Notes under the pieces: model-generated
What the model was told of the DNA's origin: nothing
What the model saw: the letters and a program-made list of their open reading frames with translations, nothing else
The model's database searches: none
Part shown: one piece after another, positions 10,536 to 20,261 of the stretch
Position numbering within the stretch: position 1 is the first letter of the stretch
Layout: each line of letters opens with the position of its first letter
Source of the DNA: Acidobacteriota bacterium
GTDB lineage: Bacteria; Acidobacteriota; Vicinamibacteria; Vicinamibacterales; JAKQTR01
DNA: 64,000 bases
NCBI GenBank assembly: GCA_026393675.1
Contig: JAPKZQ010000003.1
Coordinates: 124,001 to 188,000 of the forward strand
Reading direction: 5' to 3'
Made by a program: the position numbers and the translations under genes

Positions 10536-12541
10536 GATGGTTCCACAACGGGCAGGACAACGGTGAATGTGCTGCCTTTGCCCGGTTCGCTGTCCACCGT
10601 GATCTCTCCTCCATGATCATGAATGATCTGGTGTGCCATGGCGAGGCCGATCCCGGTCCCGCGAACATGCAGAGCCCTGGCTGCTGCTCCGCGGGTGAAT
10701 TTCTTGAAGATCGCAGTCTGTTCCGCGCGGGCGACGCCAACTCCCTCATCGTGCACACTGATGCTCACGCGGCCGCCCGCCCGCCCGATGCGGACGCACA
10801 CTGCGGGCTGGTCCGGGGAGTACTTGACGGCGTTATCAACCAGATTCCAGATCACGCAGCCGAGCGCCTCACGATCTACGCGCACCTGCGGGAGAGGAGT
10901 ATCCTCGTTGCACTCGATGTGGTGGTCACGGGAATTTCCCTCCTCCTCAAACTCTGCGACCACCTGTCGAGTCAGAACTGCCGGATCGAGCGTCTCGAAG
11001 CGATAATCGAGCGCGCCGGCGTCCAGGCGGCCGAAGTTCAGCAACCCCTCGACCAGGCGGCGCAAGCGCTGGCTTTCGCGGGCGAGCACCCCATAAAAAC
11101 GCCGACGATCCTCCTCGCCCTCGACTCGGTCCTTGGCCAGTAATTCGGTAAACTGGCAAAGTGATGTCAGAGGCGTCCGGAACTCGTGGGAAACGGCGGC
11201 GACAAAGTCGGACTGCTGCTGGGCGACCTGGCACTCCTTCGTGACCGCACGGCCAATGAAATAGACTCCCGATATGACCAGGAGGAAGATGAGAAGAAAT
11301 CCCGCCGTCAGGAGCCTGCGGCGGACGATTTGGCTATCGCTCTCAGTCGGATTCGCAGAGGCTGATACCTGAATCATCCAGGGCAGCCGGGTGGCAGAGC
11401 CCAGTCGTACAGAAGCTCGATTCTCGGCAGCCGGCGCATCTCCCCAGACTGCTTGGCCATCCGCACCAATCAGACTCAGCACCGCGCCGTGATTCGCCAG
11501 CATCGGCTTGACCGCGTGCAGCCAGGCCGATTCCAGGAAATCAGCGCCGGCGGCCAGCGCCGCCATGCGATCCGCCGACGAGCACCATGCGATCAGAACC
11601 GGCCGTTCGGCAAGCCGCTGTACCCGACGGCCCCCGCCGGCAGGCTCTCCCTGTCTGACCCTTTGCCATTCGCCCCAGAGCACCTGGGCTGCTTCAGATA
11701 GGGCCATAGCCTCCAATCGGGTGTCGTCAGCAGAAGCAGCTCCCGTGCGCTGCCGCGTCTGGCCGGCGTAATAGACGTAGGCCGCCTCGGAGATTCTCCA
11801 GCGGCCTCGGCCAAGATCTGCGTACAAGGCGGAGGCTTCCTCTTTCAAACGCGCCATTTCGCCACGTTCCTCGAGCAGAGAACACAGGGCGTCGCGTGCC
11901 AGAAGTTCAGCCGGCAGTCCACCAACTGTTACCGGCCCGAGTGCGCGCAGTTCTCCATAGGCACGCGTCGCTTCCTCCCAGCGTCCGCTTTTTCGCCAGT
12001 TCCGCGCGATGCGAGTCAAAGCTGCGGCACGAATCTGCGGATCTGCCGCAAGCGACGCTTCCGTTAGAGCTGATATTGCGCCATTGTGGTCGCCTCGCTG
12101 GAACTCGAGTGCTTCCGCGGCCGAAAAGAGTGCGGGCGGAGGCTCCTTCGCAGGTGTCAGGAAGGGGTGGAAGAGGAGTCGATCGTTCGGCAGGGGTTCT
12201 ACGCCGTCAGTGTTGAAAAGAAGCAGCACGGAGTCGCCGGGCAGATTGCGCGAGAATTCCAACGAATCCCGAGCCAAGCCCTCCTCGCTCATATTTGCAA
12301 GGTGGGCCAGGTCTTGTTCGAGCTCCGACAGATCCCGTTGGAGCGCAGCCGTGATGAGGTCGGCGGCAACTTCCACACGTTCCTGCGCCCTTTGCCTCGA
12401 CAACGCGCGATCCTGCTGCAGCAACTGCCAACCCAGCCAGCCTAGTGTCGCAGCCAGGACCAAGGTGATCGACAAAAATATCCAAAGCAGATGATAGGGC
12501 GAACGGATCCATTGTCTCGGCAACATGATAGGCACGCTCAT
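10532..12541 (-). CDS. Membrane sensor histidine kinase with large extracytoplasmic domain
   Basis: Numbered from ATG 12541, this 669-residue protein has TM1 (about 18-40), a roughly 370-residue extracytoplasmic region with helical repeats rich in Ala and Leu (TPR-like around 130-300), and TM2 (about 410-431). The kinase core follows: HisKA with His452 in SHEFRTPL, N-box DNAVKYS (569-575), G1 DEGVGV and G2 GTGIGL (628-633). There is no HAMP domain. A GTG at 12607 has a good Shine-Dalgarno match (GGAAG), but the 22 residues it would add match an hsdS remnant (see pseudogene 12556-12716). I therefore prefer the ATG at 12541; ATG 12526 is also possible. It pairs with the overlapping regulator. 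Confidence 0.88.
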   Translation of the reverse strand: MSVPIMLPRQWIRSPYHLLWIFLSITLVLAATLGWLGWQLLQQDRALSRQRAQERVEVAADLITAALQRDLSELEQDLAHLANMSEEGLARDSLEFSRNLPGDSVLLLFNTDGVEPLPNDRLLFHPFLTPAKEPPPALFSAAEALEFQRGDHNGAISALTEASLAADPQIRAAALTRIARNWRKSGRWEEATRAYGELRALGPVTVGGLPAELLARDALCSLLEERGEMARLKEEASALYADLGRGRWRISEAAYVYYAGQTRQRTGAASADDTRLEAMALSEAAQVLWGEWQRVRQGEPAGGGRRVQRLAERPVLIAWCSSADRMAALAAGADFLESAWLHAVKPMLANHGAVLSLIGADGQAVWGDAPAAENRASVRLGSATRLPWMIQVSASANPTESDSQIVRRRLLTAGFLLIFLLVISGVYFIGRAVTKECQVAQQQSDFVAAVSHEFRTPLTSLCQFTELLAKDRVEGEEDRRRFYGVLARESQRLRRLVEGLLNFGRLDAGALDYRFETLDPAVLTRQVVAEFEEEGNSRDHHIECNEDTPLPQVRVDREALGCVIWNLVDNAVKYSPDQPAVCVRIGRAGGRVSISVHDEGVGVARAEQTAIFKKFTRGAAARALHVRGTGIGLAMAHQIIHDHGGEITVDSEPGKGSTFTVVLPVVEPS

Positions 12542-12555
12542 CGCAAGTATGATGC

Positions 12556-12716
12556 GACGAATTCCTCGGTAACCAATCTCCTTCAAGGACTCGGTAAAGC
12601 CACGCACGCCGGTTCTTCCGGAGCGTCACGGTGCCGTCACGGAAACACGTCACGACATCGTCTGACTCCCGGACAGGTCGATCCATCTTCCGAAAGAGCC
12701 ACTTCGCCCGCTCCAT
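12556..12716 (-). pseudogene. Frameshifted remnant of a type I restriction specificity subunit (HsdS)
   Basis: On the minus strand one frame reads DDVVTCFRDGTVTLRKNRR and, after a net one-base shift near 12605, a second frame reads RGFTESLKEIGYRGIRR. Both pieces match consecutive parts of a segment I know from type I restriction S subunits, of the form VTCFRDGxVTLRxNRRxxGFTNxxKEIGYQGIRKGDLV. The downstream continuation (GDLVIHxMDAFAG) is absent. The remnant may extend upstream to about 12824, where the frame stays open but similarity is unclear. No hsdR or hsdM is nearby. The match is from memory of the family and needs a database search. Confidence 0.65.
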
Positions 12717-12998
12717 GCTCGGAAGCTCCACCGGGAGCGCGGGGCACCCGGGGGAGGAACCGCAACGCGGAGACACGACCGTCAGCGGCACCCGACGCGG
12801 CTCATCGTACGCAGGAAGTTGCACAGAAACAAGCGCTGTCGAGACCTCGACCCTAATCAGTGTGCGATGTTGACTTGGGGATCATGCGATGGGTCACATC
12901 GCTCGTAATGCTGGACCAGCCACGGGCACAAACCAGGCACATTGGCCTGGGCGCATGGATCCTGCCGGCCAGTGGCGTTCCTGCAAGTGCTTGATAGC
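12717..12998. other. Non-coding stretch between the hsdS remnant and the tRNA-Leu fragment
   Basis: No credible gene is seen here. The minus strand is open to 12824 in the frame of the hsdS remnant but without recognisable motifs. The segment GATGTTGACTTGGGGATCATGCGATGG near 12870 has no clear promoter spacing. It is most likely eroded island DNA. Confidence 0.4.
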
Positions 12999-13062
12999 TG
13001 GTGCCGGAGGAGGAAATCGAACCCTCACGAGGGTGTAACCCACGGGATTTTGAGTTCCCGTG
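12999..13062 (-). pseudogene. 3' part of a tRNA-Leu(CAA) gene without its 5' half
   Basis: Read on the minus strand, this 64-nt piece holds an anticodon arm with CTCAAAA loop sequence, a long variable arm, a T arm (GAGGG, loop TTCGATT, TCCTC), the acceptor strand CTCCGGC, discriminator A and encoded CCA. The matching 5' acceptor GCCGGAG and the D arm are not found upstream. The anticodon stem-loop has one extra A (CGGGA-ACTCAAAA-TCCCG, 8-nt loop). It is therefore a fragment, the kind left as an attachment-site copy when an element integrates into a tRNA gene. Confidence 0.7.
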
Positions 13063-13220
13063 AACAGACAGAACCTTCCTACCACCGAGTATTAGGCAAT
13101 TCTTAGACAACCTCGCGGAAACTGCTTTTTTGCTCAGGAAACGCAGCCGTTATCGACATGGGGTTTGCAATCAGCCATCATAGCCCCCATGTGCCGTGCG
13201 TCCAAACGACGGGCCGCTCG

Positions 13221-13979
13221 ATGAACCCACCCCTCATCCACCAGGTGCTCGCGCAACTGCAGGACGGGTCGCTGTCGCTGGAGGCCGCCGAGTCGCGCCT
13301 GGCCGAGTACGTGCGCGCCCTGCCCTTCGAAGATCTGGGATTTGCCCGCGTCGACCATCACCGGGCCATCAGGCTTGGCATGCCTGAGGTGATCTTCGGG
13401 CTGGGCAAGACCCCCGAGCAGATTACGGCGATAGCCGAACGAATCGCGAGCCGCGGTCAGACGCTGTTGGTGACCCGAGCCAGCGAAGCCGCGTACGAGG
13501 CGGTCGCGGCCAAGGTGCCCGACGCCACGTATCATGCAGTGGCACGGATCATCGCGTGGCGCCGGGACGACATCCCCCGGGGCACAGGCACCATTCTGAT
13601 CGCGTCGGCGGGCACGTCGGACCAGCCCGTTGCCGAGGAAGCCGCTCTCTCCGCCGAAGTGATGAACAACGCCGTGGATCGGCTCTACGACGTGGGCGTC
13701 GCCGGCCTGCACCGGTTGCTCAGCTCCCGCGACCGGCTGGATGCCGCCCGGGCGGTGATCGTCGTCGCGGGCATGGAAGGGGCGCTGCCTAGCGTGATCG
13801 GCGGGCTGGTGCGGGTGCCGGTCATTGCCGTGCCCACCAGCGTCGGCTACGGCGCCAGTTTCGGCGGGGTCGCTGCCCTGCTCGGGATGCTGAACTCCTG
13901 CGCGCCGGGCGTGGCGGTGGTCAACATCGACAACGGCTTCGGTGCGGCCTGCATCGCCAGTCAAATCAATCACTTATAG
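13221..13979 (+). CDS. larB: Pyridinium-3,5-biscarboxylic acid mononucleotide synthase LarB
   Basis: LarB carboxylates and hydrolyses nicotinic acid adenine dinucleotide in the first step of nickel-pincer nucleotide synthesis, the cofactor of lactate racemase and related enzymes. The 252-residue protein has the short helical N-terminus ending in [31 protein letters not shown], then the PurE-like core with [30 protein letters not shown] and the Gly-rich [12 protein letters not shown]. The ATG at 13221 is preferred over an upstream ATG at 13158 because conservation starts near [10 protein letters not shown]. LarA, LarC and LarE are not in this window. A 7-bp inverted repeat (CATGGGG...CCCCATG, 13157-13191) lies upstream and could be an operator. 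Confidence 0.92.
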   Translation: MNPPLIHQVLAQLQDGSLSLEAAESRLAEYVRALPFEDLGFARVDHHRAIRLGMPEVIFGLGKTPEQITAIAERIASRGQTLLVTRASEAAYEAVAAKVPDATYHAVARIIAWRRDDIPRGTGTILIASAGTSDQPVAEEAALSAEVMNNAVDRLYDVGVAGLHRLLSSRDRLDAARAVIVVAGMEGALPSVIGGLVRVPVIAVPTSVGYGASFGGVAALLGMLNSCAPGVAVVNIDNGFGAACIASQINHL

Positions 13980-13990
13980 CCAGAAAGCCC

Positions 13991-14019
13991 TTGACACCAA
14001 CCGCCCGGCGACCGATATT
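13991..14019 (+). promoter_or_regulatory. Candidate sigma70 promoter upstream of mutS2
   Basis: TTGACA (13991-13996) is a perfect -35 element, followed after 17 bp by GATATT (14014-14019), a four-of-six -10 match. Between it and the mutS2 start lie two hairpins: CGGCCGA/TCGGCCG (14070-14089) and AGGGG/CCCCT (14095-14109). They would sit in the leader of the mutS2-dnaG-rpoD mRNA. Confidence 0.5.
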
Positions 14020-14140
14020 TGAAGGTTGCGGGTGTTTCGGCCACTGTGCTAATGTAAAGGGCTTTCCTCCGGCCGAAGGCGGTCGGCCGTGTACAGGGGG
14101 TCAACCCCTTCGGTTTAACCCCAGGTGTTCCTGACGGATC

Positions 14141-16639
14141 ATGCATCCAGCCGTCCTGCAGGCGCTCGAATTCACACGCATCATCGATGTCGTGTGCGGG
14201 TTCGCCGCCACCCCGCTGGGGGCGGCGCGGCTCGCCAACCTGCGCCCCTCGTCTGATCCACGCCGGGTGGCGCAGTGGCTGGCTGCCACATCCGAGGGGG
14301 TTCGGTTCAACGAGCAGGTCGGAGGTTTCGCGCTGACGGCGCCCAAGGACCTGCCGTCAATCCTGGCAAGCCTCGCCATTGAAGGGCGCGCCCTCGAACC
14401 GCTCCGGCTGATCGCGCTCTCGGACTACCTCGAATCGGCGGAGGCGACACGCGCGGCGATCAAGCGGGCAGAAGGGCTGTTCCCGATGCTCAAGTCGCTG
14501 GCCGAATCCGGCGCGTCGTTCCGGGCCGAGACCGCCGAGGCACGGCACAAGATCGATCCGTCTGGCGAGGTGATCGATGAGGCGACGCCGGAATTGCGTA
14601 CGCTGCGCGATCGGCTCCGCCGCCAGCGGACGCGGCTGCGGGGCACGTTCGAGTCGTTCCTGCGCAATAAGGACACGGCCAAGTACCTGCAGGATCAGAT
14701 CGTCACGGATCGCAACGGCCGCTTCGTGCTGGTGGTGCGGGCCGAGCATCGGTCCGCGATTCCGGGCATCATCCATGGCAGCTCGGCCAGCGGCGCCAGC
14801 CTGTTTCTCGAACCGCTCAGCACGGTCGAGATCAACAACGACATCGTGGCGCTGGAGCAGCAGGAGGCCGAGGAAGTCCGGCGAATCCTGCTGCAGTTGA
14901 CCGATCAGTTTCGCCGACGGGCACTCGACCTGCAGCGGACCATTGAGTCGGCGACCGAGTTGGACTGCATTCAGGCGAAGGCGCGGTTCTCGGCGGTCAT
15001 CAATGGCGTCGAGCCGGCGATGTCGGGCGACGGGACGTTCGAACTGCTTGCGGCGCGCCACCCGCTGCTGATGCCGGCGGTGACGAGTCGGCTGACGGAC
15101 AAGCGGTCTGGGACCTCAGGAACGGCGGCCGAGGGGGACACGAACGAGAACGGCCCAACGCGCACAGCCGATCCTGTGCCCGTCGACATTCGGATGGTGC
15201 CGCCCACGAGCGCCTTGGTGATCACAGGGCCGAACACCGGCGGAAAGACCGTCGCGCTCAAGACCGCGGGGCTGCTCGTGCTGATGGCGCAGGCCGGCCT
15301 GCACGTACCCGCCGCAGGTGGGTCGCGGCTGCCGGTCTTCAGGTCGGTGTTCGCCGACATTGGCGACGAACAGTCGATTGCCAACAGCTTGAGCACCTTC
15401 TCGTGGCACATGACCAACATCGTGCAGATGGATCGGTCGCTGACGCTGCCGGCCCTGGTGCTGCTCGACGAGGTGGGCGTGGGCACCGATCCCATCGAAG
15501 GCGGCGCGCTCGGCCTCGCCATCGTCGACCATCTGCGGCAGCGCGGCGCGCACCTGGTGGCGACGACGCACTACGAGCAGTTGAAGACGTATGCGGCCAC
15601 CACCGAAGGCGTGGCGGGCGCCGCGTTTGGTTTCGACGCCGACACGTTTGCGCCAACGTATCGACTGATTTACGGCACGCCCGGCCGGAGTCTGGCGCTC
15701 GAGATCGCGGGGCGGCTTGGACTCAACCCGACGATTCTCGACGAGGCGCGGCGCAACATCAGCGCGCGCGAAGCGCAACTGGCGGAGCACCTCGCGAAGA
15801 TCGACGCGGATATCCGGAATCTGGAGCACGAGCAGCGCCTTGTCGGGCGCGAGCGGGAAGCGCTGGCCGAATCGGAATCGCGCCTGCGGACGCGCGAGCA
15901 GGCGTTGAAGGAGAAGGAAGACCGCGTACGGCAGCGCGTCGACGAGGAACTCGAGACCCGGGTGCGCGCCGCCCGGCAGGAAATCGATCGGGTGGTGGAC
16001 GATCTGCGCAAGCAGGTTGAGCGGTTGAACGCGGAGGCGGTTCGGCGCGCGCAGCACGGGGCACAGTTGCCGACCAGTGAGGCAGGAACCGCGAAGGCTG
16101 AGGCGCGCGCGGCACTGGACAAACTGGCCGAGCGGATCCGCGAGAGCGCCGACAATCACGCGGGGCCACAGGCAGTCGAGACCGGGGCGGCAGCCGTCGT
16201 CGGCGATCGGGTCACGCTCAAGGGTCTCGGACTTGAGGGCCGCGTGGTGGCCATTCATGGGAGCGAAGCCGAGATCGATGTGCGGGGCAAGCGGCTTCGG
16301 GCGCGTGCCAACGAACTGCACGTGGTTGCCGGAGCGGCGGTCGCGACAGCTCCCCGTGTCAATGTGAGCGTGCAGGTGCAGGCCCGTGAAGCAATCGGGA
16401 CCGACATCAACGTGATTGGCTGCACGGTCGACGAAGCGCTGGGCCGTGTGGAGCGATTCCTGGACGACATGCTCATGAGCGACGAGCGGTCCGTGCGCAT
16501 CATCCACGGGCACGGCACCGGGCAGTTGCGTCGCGCAATTGGCGAGTTTCTCCAGCGCCACCCACTGGTGGCACACCATCAACCTGCCCCGTCCGAACAG
16601 GGCGGCGGAGGGGTCACGGTGGCGGAGTTGAAAGACTAG
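14141..16639 (+). CDS. mutS2: Endonuclease MutS2
   Basis: This 832-residue MutS homologue has no N-terminal mismatch-recognition domain. The start with MHPAVLQALEFTRIIDVV and the clamp region fit MutS2. Walker A GPNTGGKT lies near 364-371 and Walker B LVLLDEVGVGTDP near 439-451. A long charged coiled coil spans about 530-640, and a C-terminal Smr endonuclease domain (about 745-832) carries the HGHGTGQLRRAI motif. The family acts on branched DNA to suppress recombination and can split collided ribosomes in Firmicutes. The stop overlaps the dnaG GTG start by one base. The Smr DLxG motif reads NVIG here, a mild deviation. Confidence 0.95.
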   Translation: MHPAVLQALEFTRIIDVVCGFAATPLGAARLANLRPSSDPRRVAQWLAATSEGVRFNEQVGGFALTAPKDLPSILASLAIEGRALEPLRLIALSDYLESAEATRAAIKRAEGLFPMLKSLAESGASFRAETAEARHKIDPSGEVIDEATPELRTLRDRLRRQRTRLRGTFESFLRNKDTAKYLQDQIVTDRNGRFVLVVRAEHRSAIPGIIHGSSASGASLFLEPLSTVEINNDIVALEQQEAEEVRRILLQLTDQFRRRALDLQRTIESATELDCIQAKARFSAVINGVEPAMSGDGTFELLAARHPLLMPAVTSRLTDKRSGTSGTAAEGDTNENGPTRTADPVPVDIRMVPPTSALVITGPNTGGKTVALKTAGLLVLMAQAGLHVPAAGGSRLPVFRSVFADIGDEQSIANSLSTFSWHMTNIVQMDRSLTLPALVLLDEVGVGTDPIEGGALGLAIVDHLRQRGAHLVATTHYEQLKTYAATTEGVAGAAFGFDADTFAPTYRLIYGTPGRSLALEIAGRLGLNPTILDEARRNISAREAQLAEHLAKIDADIRNLEHEQRLVGREREALAESESRLRTREQALKEKEDRVRQRVDEELETRVRAARQEIDRVVDDLRKQVERLNAEAVRRAQHGAQLPTSEAGTAKAEARAALDKLAERIRESADNHAGPQAVETGAAAVVGDRVTLKGLGLEGRVVAIHGSEAEIDVRGKRLRARANELHVVAGAAVATAPRVNVSVQVQAREAIGTDINVIGCTVDEALGRVERFLDDMLMSDERSVRIIHGHGTGQLRRAIGEFLQRHPLVAHHQPAPSEQGGGGVTVAELKD

Positions 16640-18402
16640 TGGCACTGTTTCCGTCCACCTTCATCGACGACCTGCGGACACGCGCGGACATCGTGCAGGT
16701 GATCCAGGAATACGTGTCGCTCAAGAAGGCCGGGACCAGTTACAAGGGCCTGTGCCCTTTCCACGGCGAGAAGACCCCGTCGTTTCACGTCAACGCCGAC
16801 AAGGGGTTCTTCCACTGTTTCGGCTGCGGCGTGGGCGGCGACGTGATCAAGTTCGTGGAGATGCACGAGAAGATCGGGTTTGCCGAGGCCGTTCGCCACC
16901 TGGCACGCAAGGTGGGGCTGACGATCCCCGAGACCGGGCCCGATGCCAATGAGGCCGATACGCGCGAGCGCGAGACGCTGCTCAAGATCCACGAGGTGGC
17001 GGCGGCGTACTTCCGCGAACAGCTCGAGGGGCCTGGTGGCGCGCGGGCGCGCCAGCAGTTGACGGCGCGGGGCCTGACACCCGAGACGATTGCGACGCTC
17101 GGACATGGCTATGCGACCTCGGCCAGGGACGCGCTGAAGAGCCGGCTGCTTGAACAGGGTTTCTCAATGCCCCTGCTGATCCGATCAGGCCTCGTCGTCG
17201 AACGCGACAACGGCCAGATCGTGGATCGGTTCCGCAACCGCCTGATGATCCCGATTGCGCGCGACGCGGGCTCGGTGGTGGCGTTTGGCGGACGGGCGAT
17301 GGACCCCGACCAGGTACCGAAGTACCTGAATTCGCCCGAGACGCCGATCTACACGAAAGGCCGGACGTTGTACGGCCTGAACCACACCAAACCGTTCCTC
17401 AGGACCACCGGGTTCGTGGTGCTCGTCGAGGGCTACTTCGATTTCGCGCAGGTGCTGCAGGAATGCCGGCTGCCCGTGGTGGCCTCGTGCGGCACGGCGC
17501 TGACGACGCAGCAGGCGCAGTTGCTGAGGCGGTTCGTGTCGAAAGTCGTGTTGAGCTTCGACCCGGATGCCGCCGGGCAGACTGCTGCGGCGCGGTCGTG
17601 CGAGATGCTCGTGGCGGAGGGCTTCCAGGTGAACGTCGCCGTCCTGCCGGGTGGGGACGATCCAGACGCGTTCATCCAGAAGCGAGGCGGGCGCCAGTAC
17701 GCCGCGCAGCTTCAGCAGTCGACGCCGTATCTCGAGTACCTGCTCGACCGCACGGTCGCATCGCACGACCTGCGCAAGGACGACAGCCGCCGGGAGTTCC
17801 TGCAGGAGATGCTGGGCGTGGCGGCGCGGATTCCTGACGCGGCCGCCCGGGACCAGTTCGCGGACCGGATTGCCCACCGCGCGCGGATTACAGAATCGGT
17901 GGTCCGCGACGAAATCCGCAAAGCGGCGGTCGAGCGCCGCACGACGGTCGGCACCCGCGAGATGCCCTCGCTCGGCCACCTGAAACCGGCCGAACGGGGC
18001 CTGATCTGGGCGCTGCTGAATCAACCCGACGAGGCTGTCCGTGCGCTGGTCACCCTGGATCGCGAGGATGTGGACGCGCTGGCGGCCGCCCCGATCTTGC
18101 AGCAGGCATTGGACTTGGCGCAATCCGAGGCGGATTTCTTACCGGCGGCACTCCTGGAGCGTCTAAGTACTGAAGAGGCCCAATTGGCGACGGGCATCGC
18201 GGCAGAACCCCATGCGACCGCCCCGGCGCTGGCGTGCGCGCAGGCGCTCCGGCGCCTCCGGTTCGAGCGTCAAAACGCCGCCGTGCAGCGCGAAATCGAC
18301 CGTCTCCAGGAATCGGGCGGCGGATCGGATATTGATAGATTGTGGCAGCAGAAACGTGAACTGCTCCAGCGCATCGCGGCGCTGGAGATTACTGGAACAT
18401 AA
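16639..18402 (+). CDS. dnaG: DNA primase
   Basis: This primase synthesises RNA primers at the replication fork together with DnaB. The CHC2 zinc site is Cys39, His42, Cys60, Cys63. The TOPRIM core carries LVEGYFDF near residue 262 and DPDAAG near 308-313. The C-terminal helicase-binding region is short and divergent, giving 587 residues in total. It starts with GTG at 16639, overlapping the mutS2 stop by one base (TAGTG), so translation is coupled. It is followed after 12 nt by rpoD, keeping the common dnaG-rpoD order. Confidence 0.96.
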   Translation: MALFPSTFIDDLRTRADIVQVIQEYVSLKKAGTSYKGLCPFHGEKTPSFHVNADKGFFHCFGCGVGGDVIKFVEMHEKIGFAEAVRHLARKVGLTIPETGPDANEADTRERETLLKIHEVAAAYFREQLEGPGGARARQQLTARGLTPETIATLGHGYATSARDALKSRLLEQGFSMPLLIRSGLVVERDNGQIVDRFRNRLMIPIARDAGSVVAFGGRAMDPDQVPKYLNSPETPIYTKGRTLYGLNHTKPFLRTTGFVVLVEGYFDFAQVLQECRLPVVASCGTALTTQQAQLLRRFVSKVVLSFDPDAAGQTAAARSCEMLVAEGFQVNVAVLPGGDDPDAFIQKRGGRQYAAQLQQSTPYLEYLLDRTVASHDLRKDDSRREFLQEMLGVAARIPDAAARDQFADRIAHRARITESVVRDEIRKAAVERRTTVGTREMPSLGHLKPAERGLIWALLNQPDEAVRALVTLDREDVDALAAAPILQQALDLAQSEADFLPAALLERLSTEEAQLATGIAAEPHATAPALACAQALRRLRFERQNAAVQREIDRLQESGGGSDIDRLWQQKRELLQRIAALEITGT

Positions 18403-18414
18403 CGGGAGGACGCC

Positions 18415-20097
<1,683 letters not shown>

Positions 20098-20100
20098 GGA

Positions 20101-20159
20101 CGGTTTCATAACCTGCGTACGGCGGCCTGTTCGGGCCGCTCGAACGGGTTATGAAACCG
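20101..20159 (+). terminator. Nested hairpin terminator after rpoD
   Basis: A perfect 13-bp outer stem, CGGTTTCATAACC (20101-20113) with GGTTATGAAACCG (20147-20159), encloses an inner stem GCGGCC/GGCCGC. It begins 3 nt after the rpoD stop codon and ends 18 nt before the tRNA. No long U-tract follows. It probably separates the rpoD and tRNA transcripts or protects the rpoD mRNA 3' end. Confidence 0.7.
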
Positions 20160-20177
20160 GTTCTAGTAAACTGTTAC

Positions 20178-20253
20178 GGGCCCATAGCTCAGTGGTTAGA
20201 GCCGCCGGCTCATAACCGGCCTGTCCCAGGTTCGAATCCTGGTGGGCCCACCA
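20178..20253 (+). tRNA. tRNA with CAU anticodon, probably tRNA-Ile2 (lysidine type)
   Basis: This 76-nt cloverleaf has acceptor GGGCCCA/TGGGCCC, D arm GCTC/GAGC, anticodon stem GCCGG/CCGGC with loop CTCATAA, T arm CCAGG/CCTGG with TTCGAAT, and encoded CCA. The anticodon is CAU. The D-arm AGCTCAGTGGTTAGAGC is the same as in E. coli ileX, favouring Ile2 read by TilS-modified lysidine over elongator Met; the initiator is excluded because its features are missing. Sequence alone does not settle Ile2 versus Met. Confidence 0.9.
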
Positions 20254-20261
20254 GAACCGAT

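Noticed and set aside
13041-13062. CACGGGA/TCCCGTG stem as a terminator
   Set aside because: It coincides with the anticodon arm of the tRNA-Leu fragment, which explains it better.
12999-13084. Complete tRNA-Leu gene
   Set aside because: The 5' acceptor strand GCCGGAG and D arm are missing and the anticodon stem-loop has an extra base, so only a fragment is annotated.
13134-13973. Minus-strand frame opposite larB
   Set aside because: Low-complexity His/Arg/Gly-rich product typical of antisense frames in GC-rich DNA; larB on the plus strand has clear family motifs.
20151-20261. Start of the zinc-ribbon protein at ATG 20151
   Set aside because: This would translate through the hairpin end and the whole tRNA gene; family homology begins at 20262.
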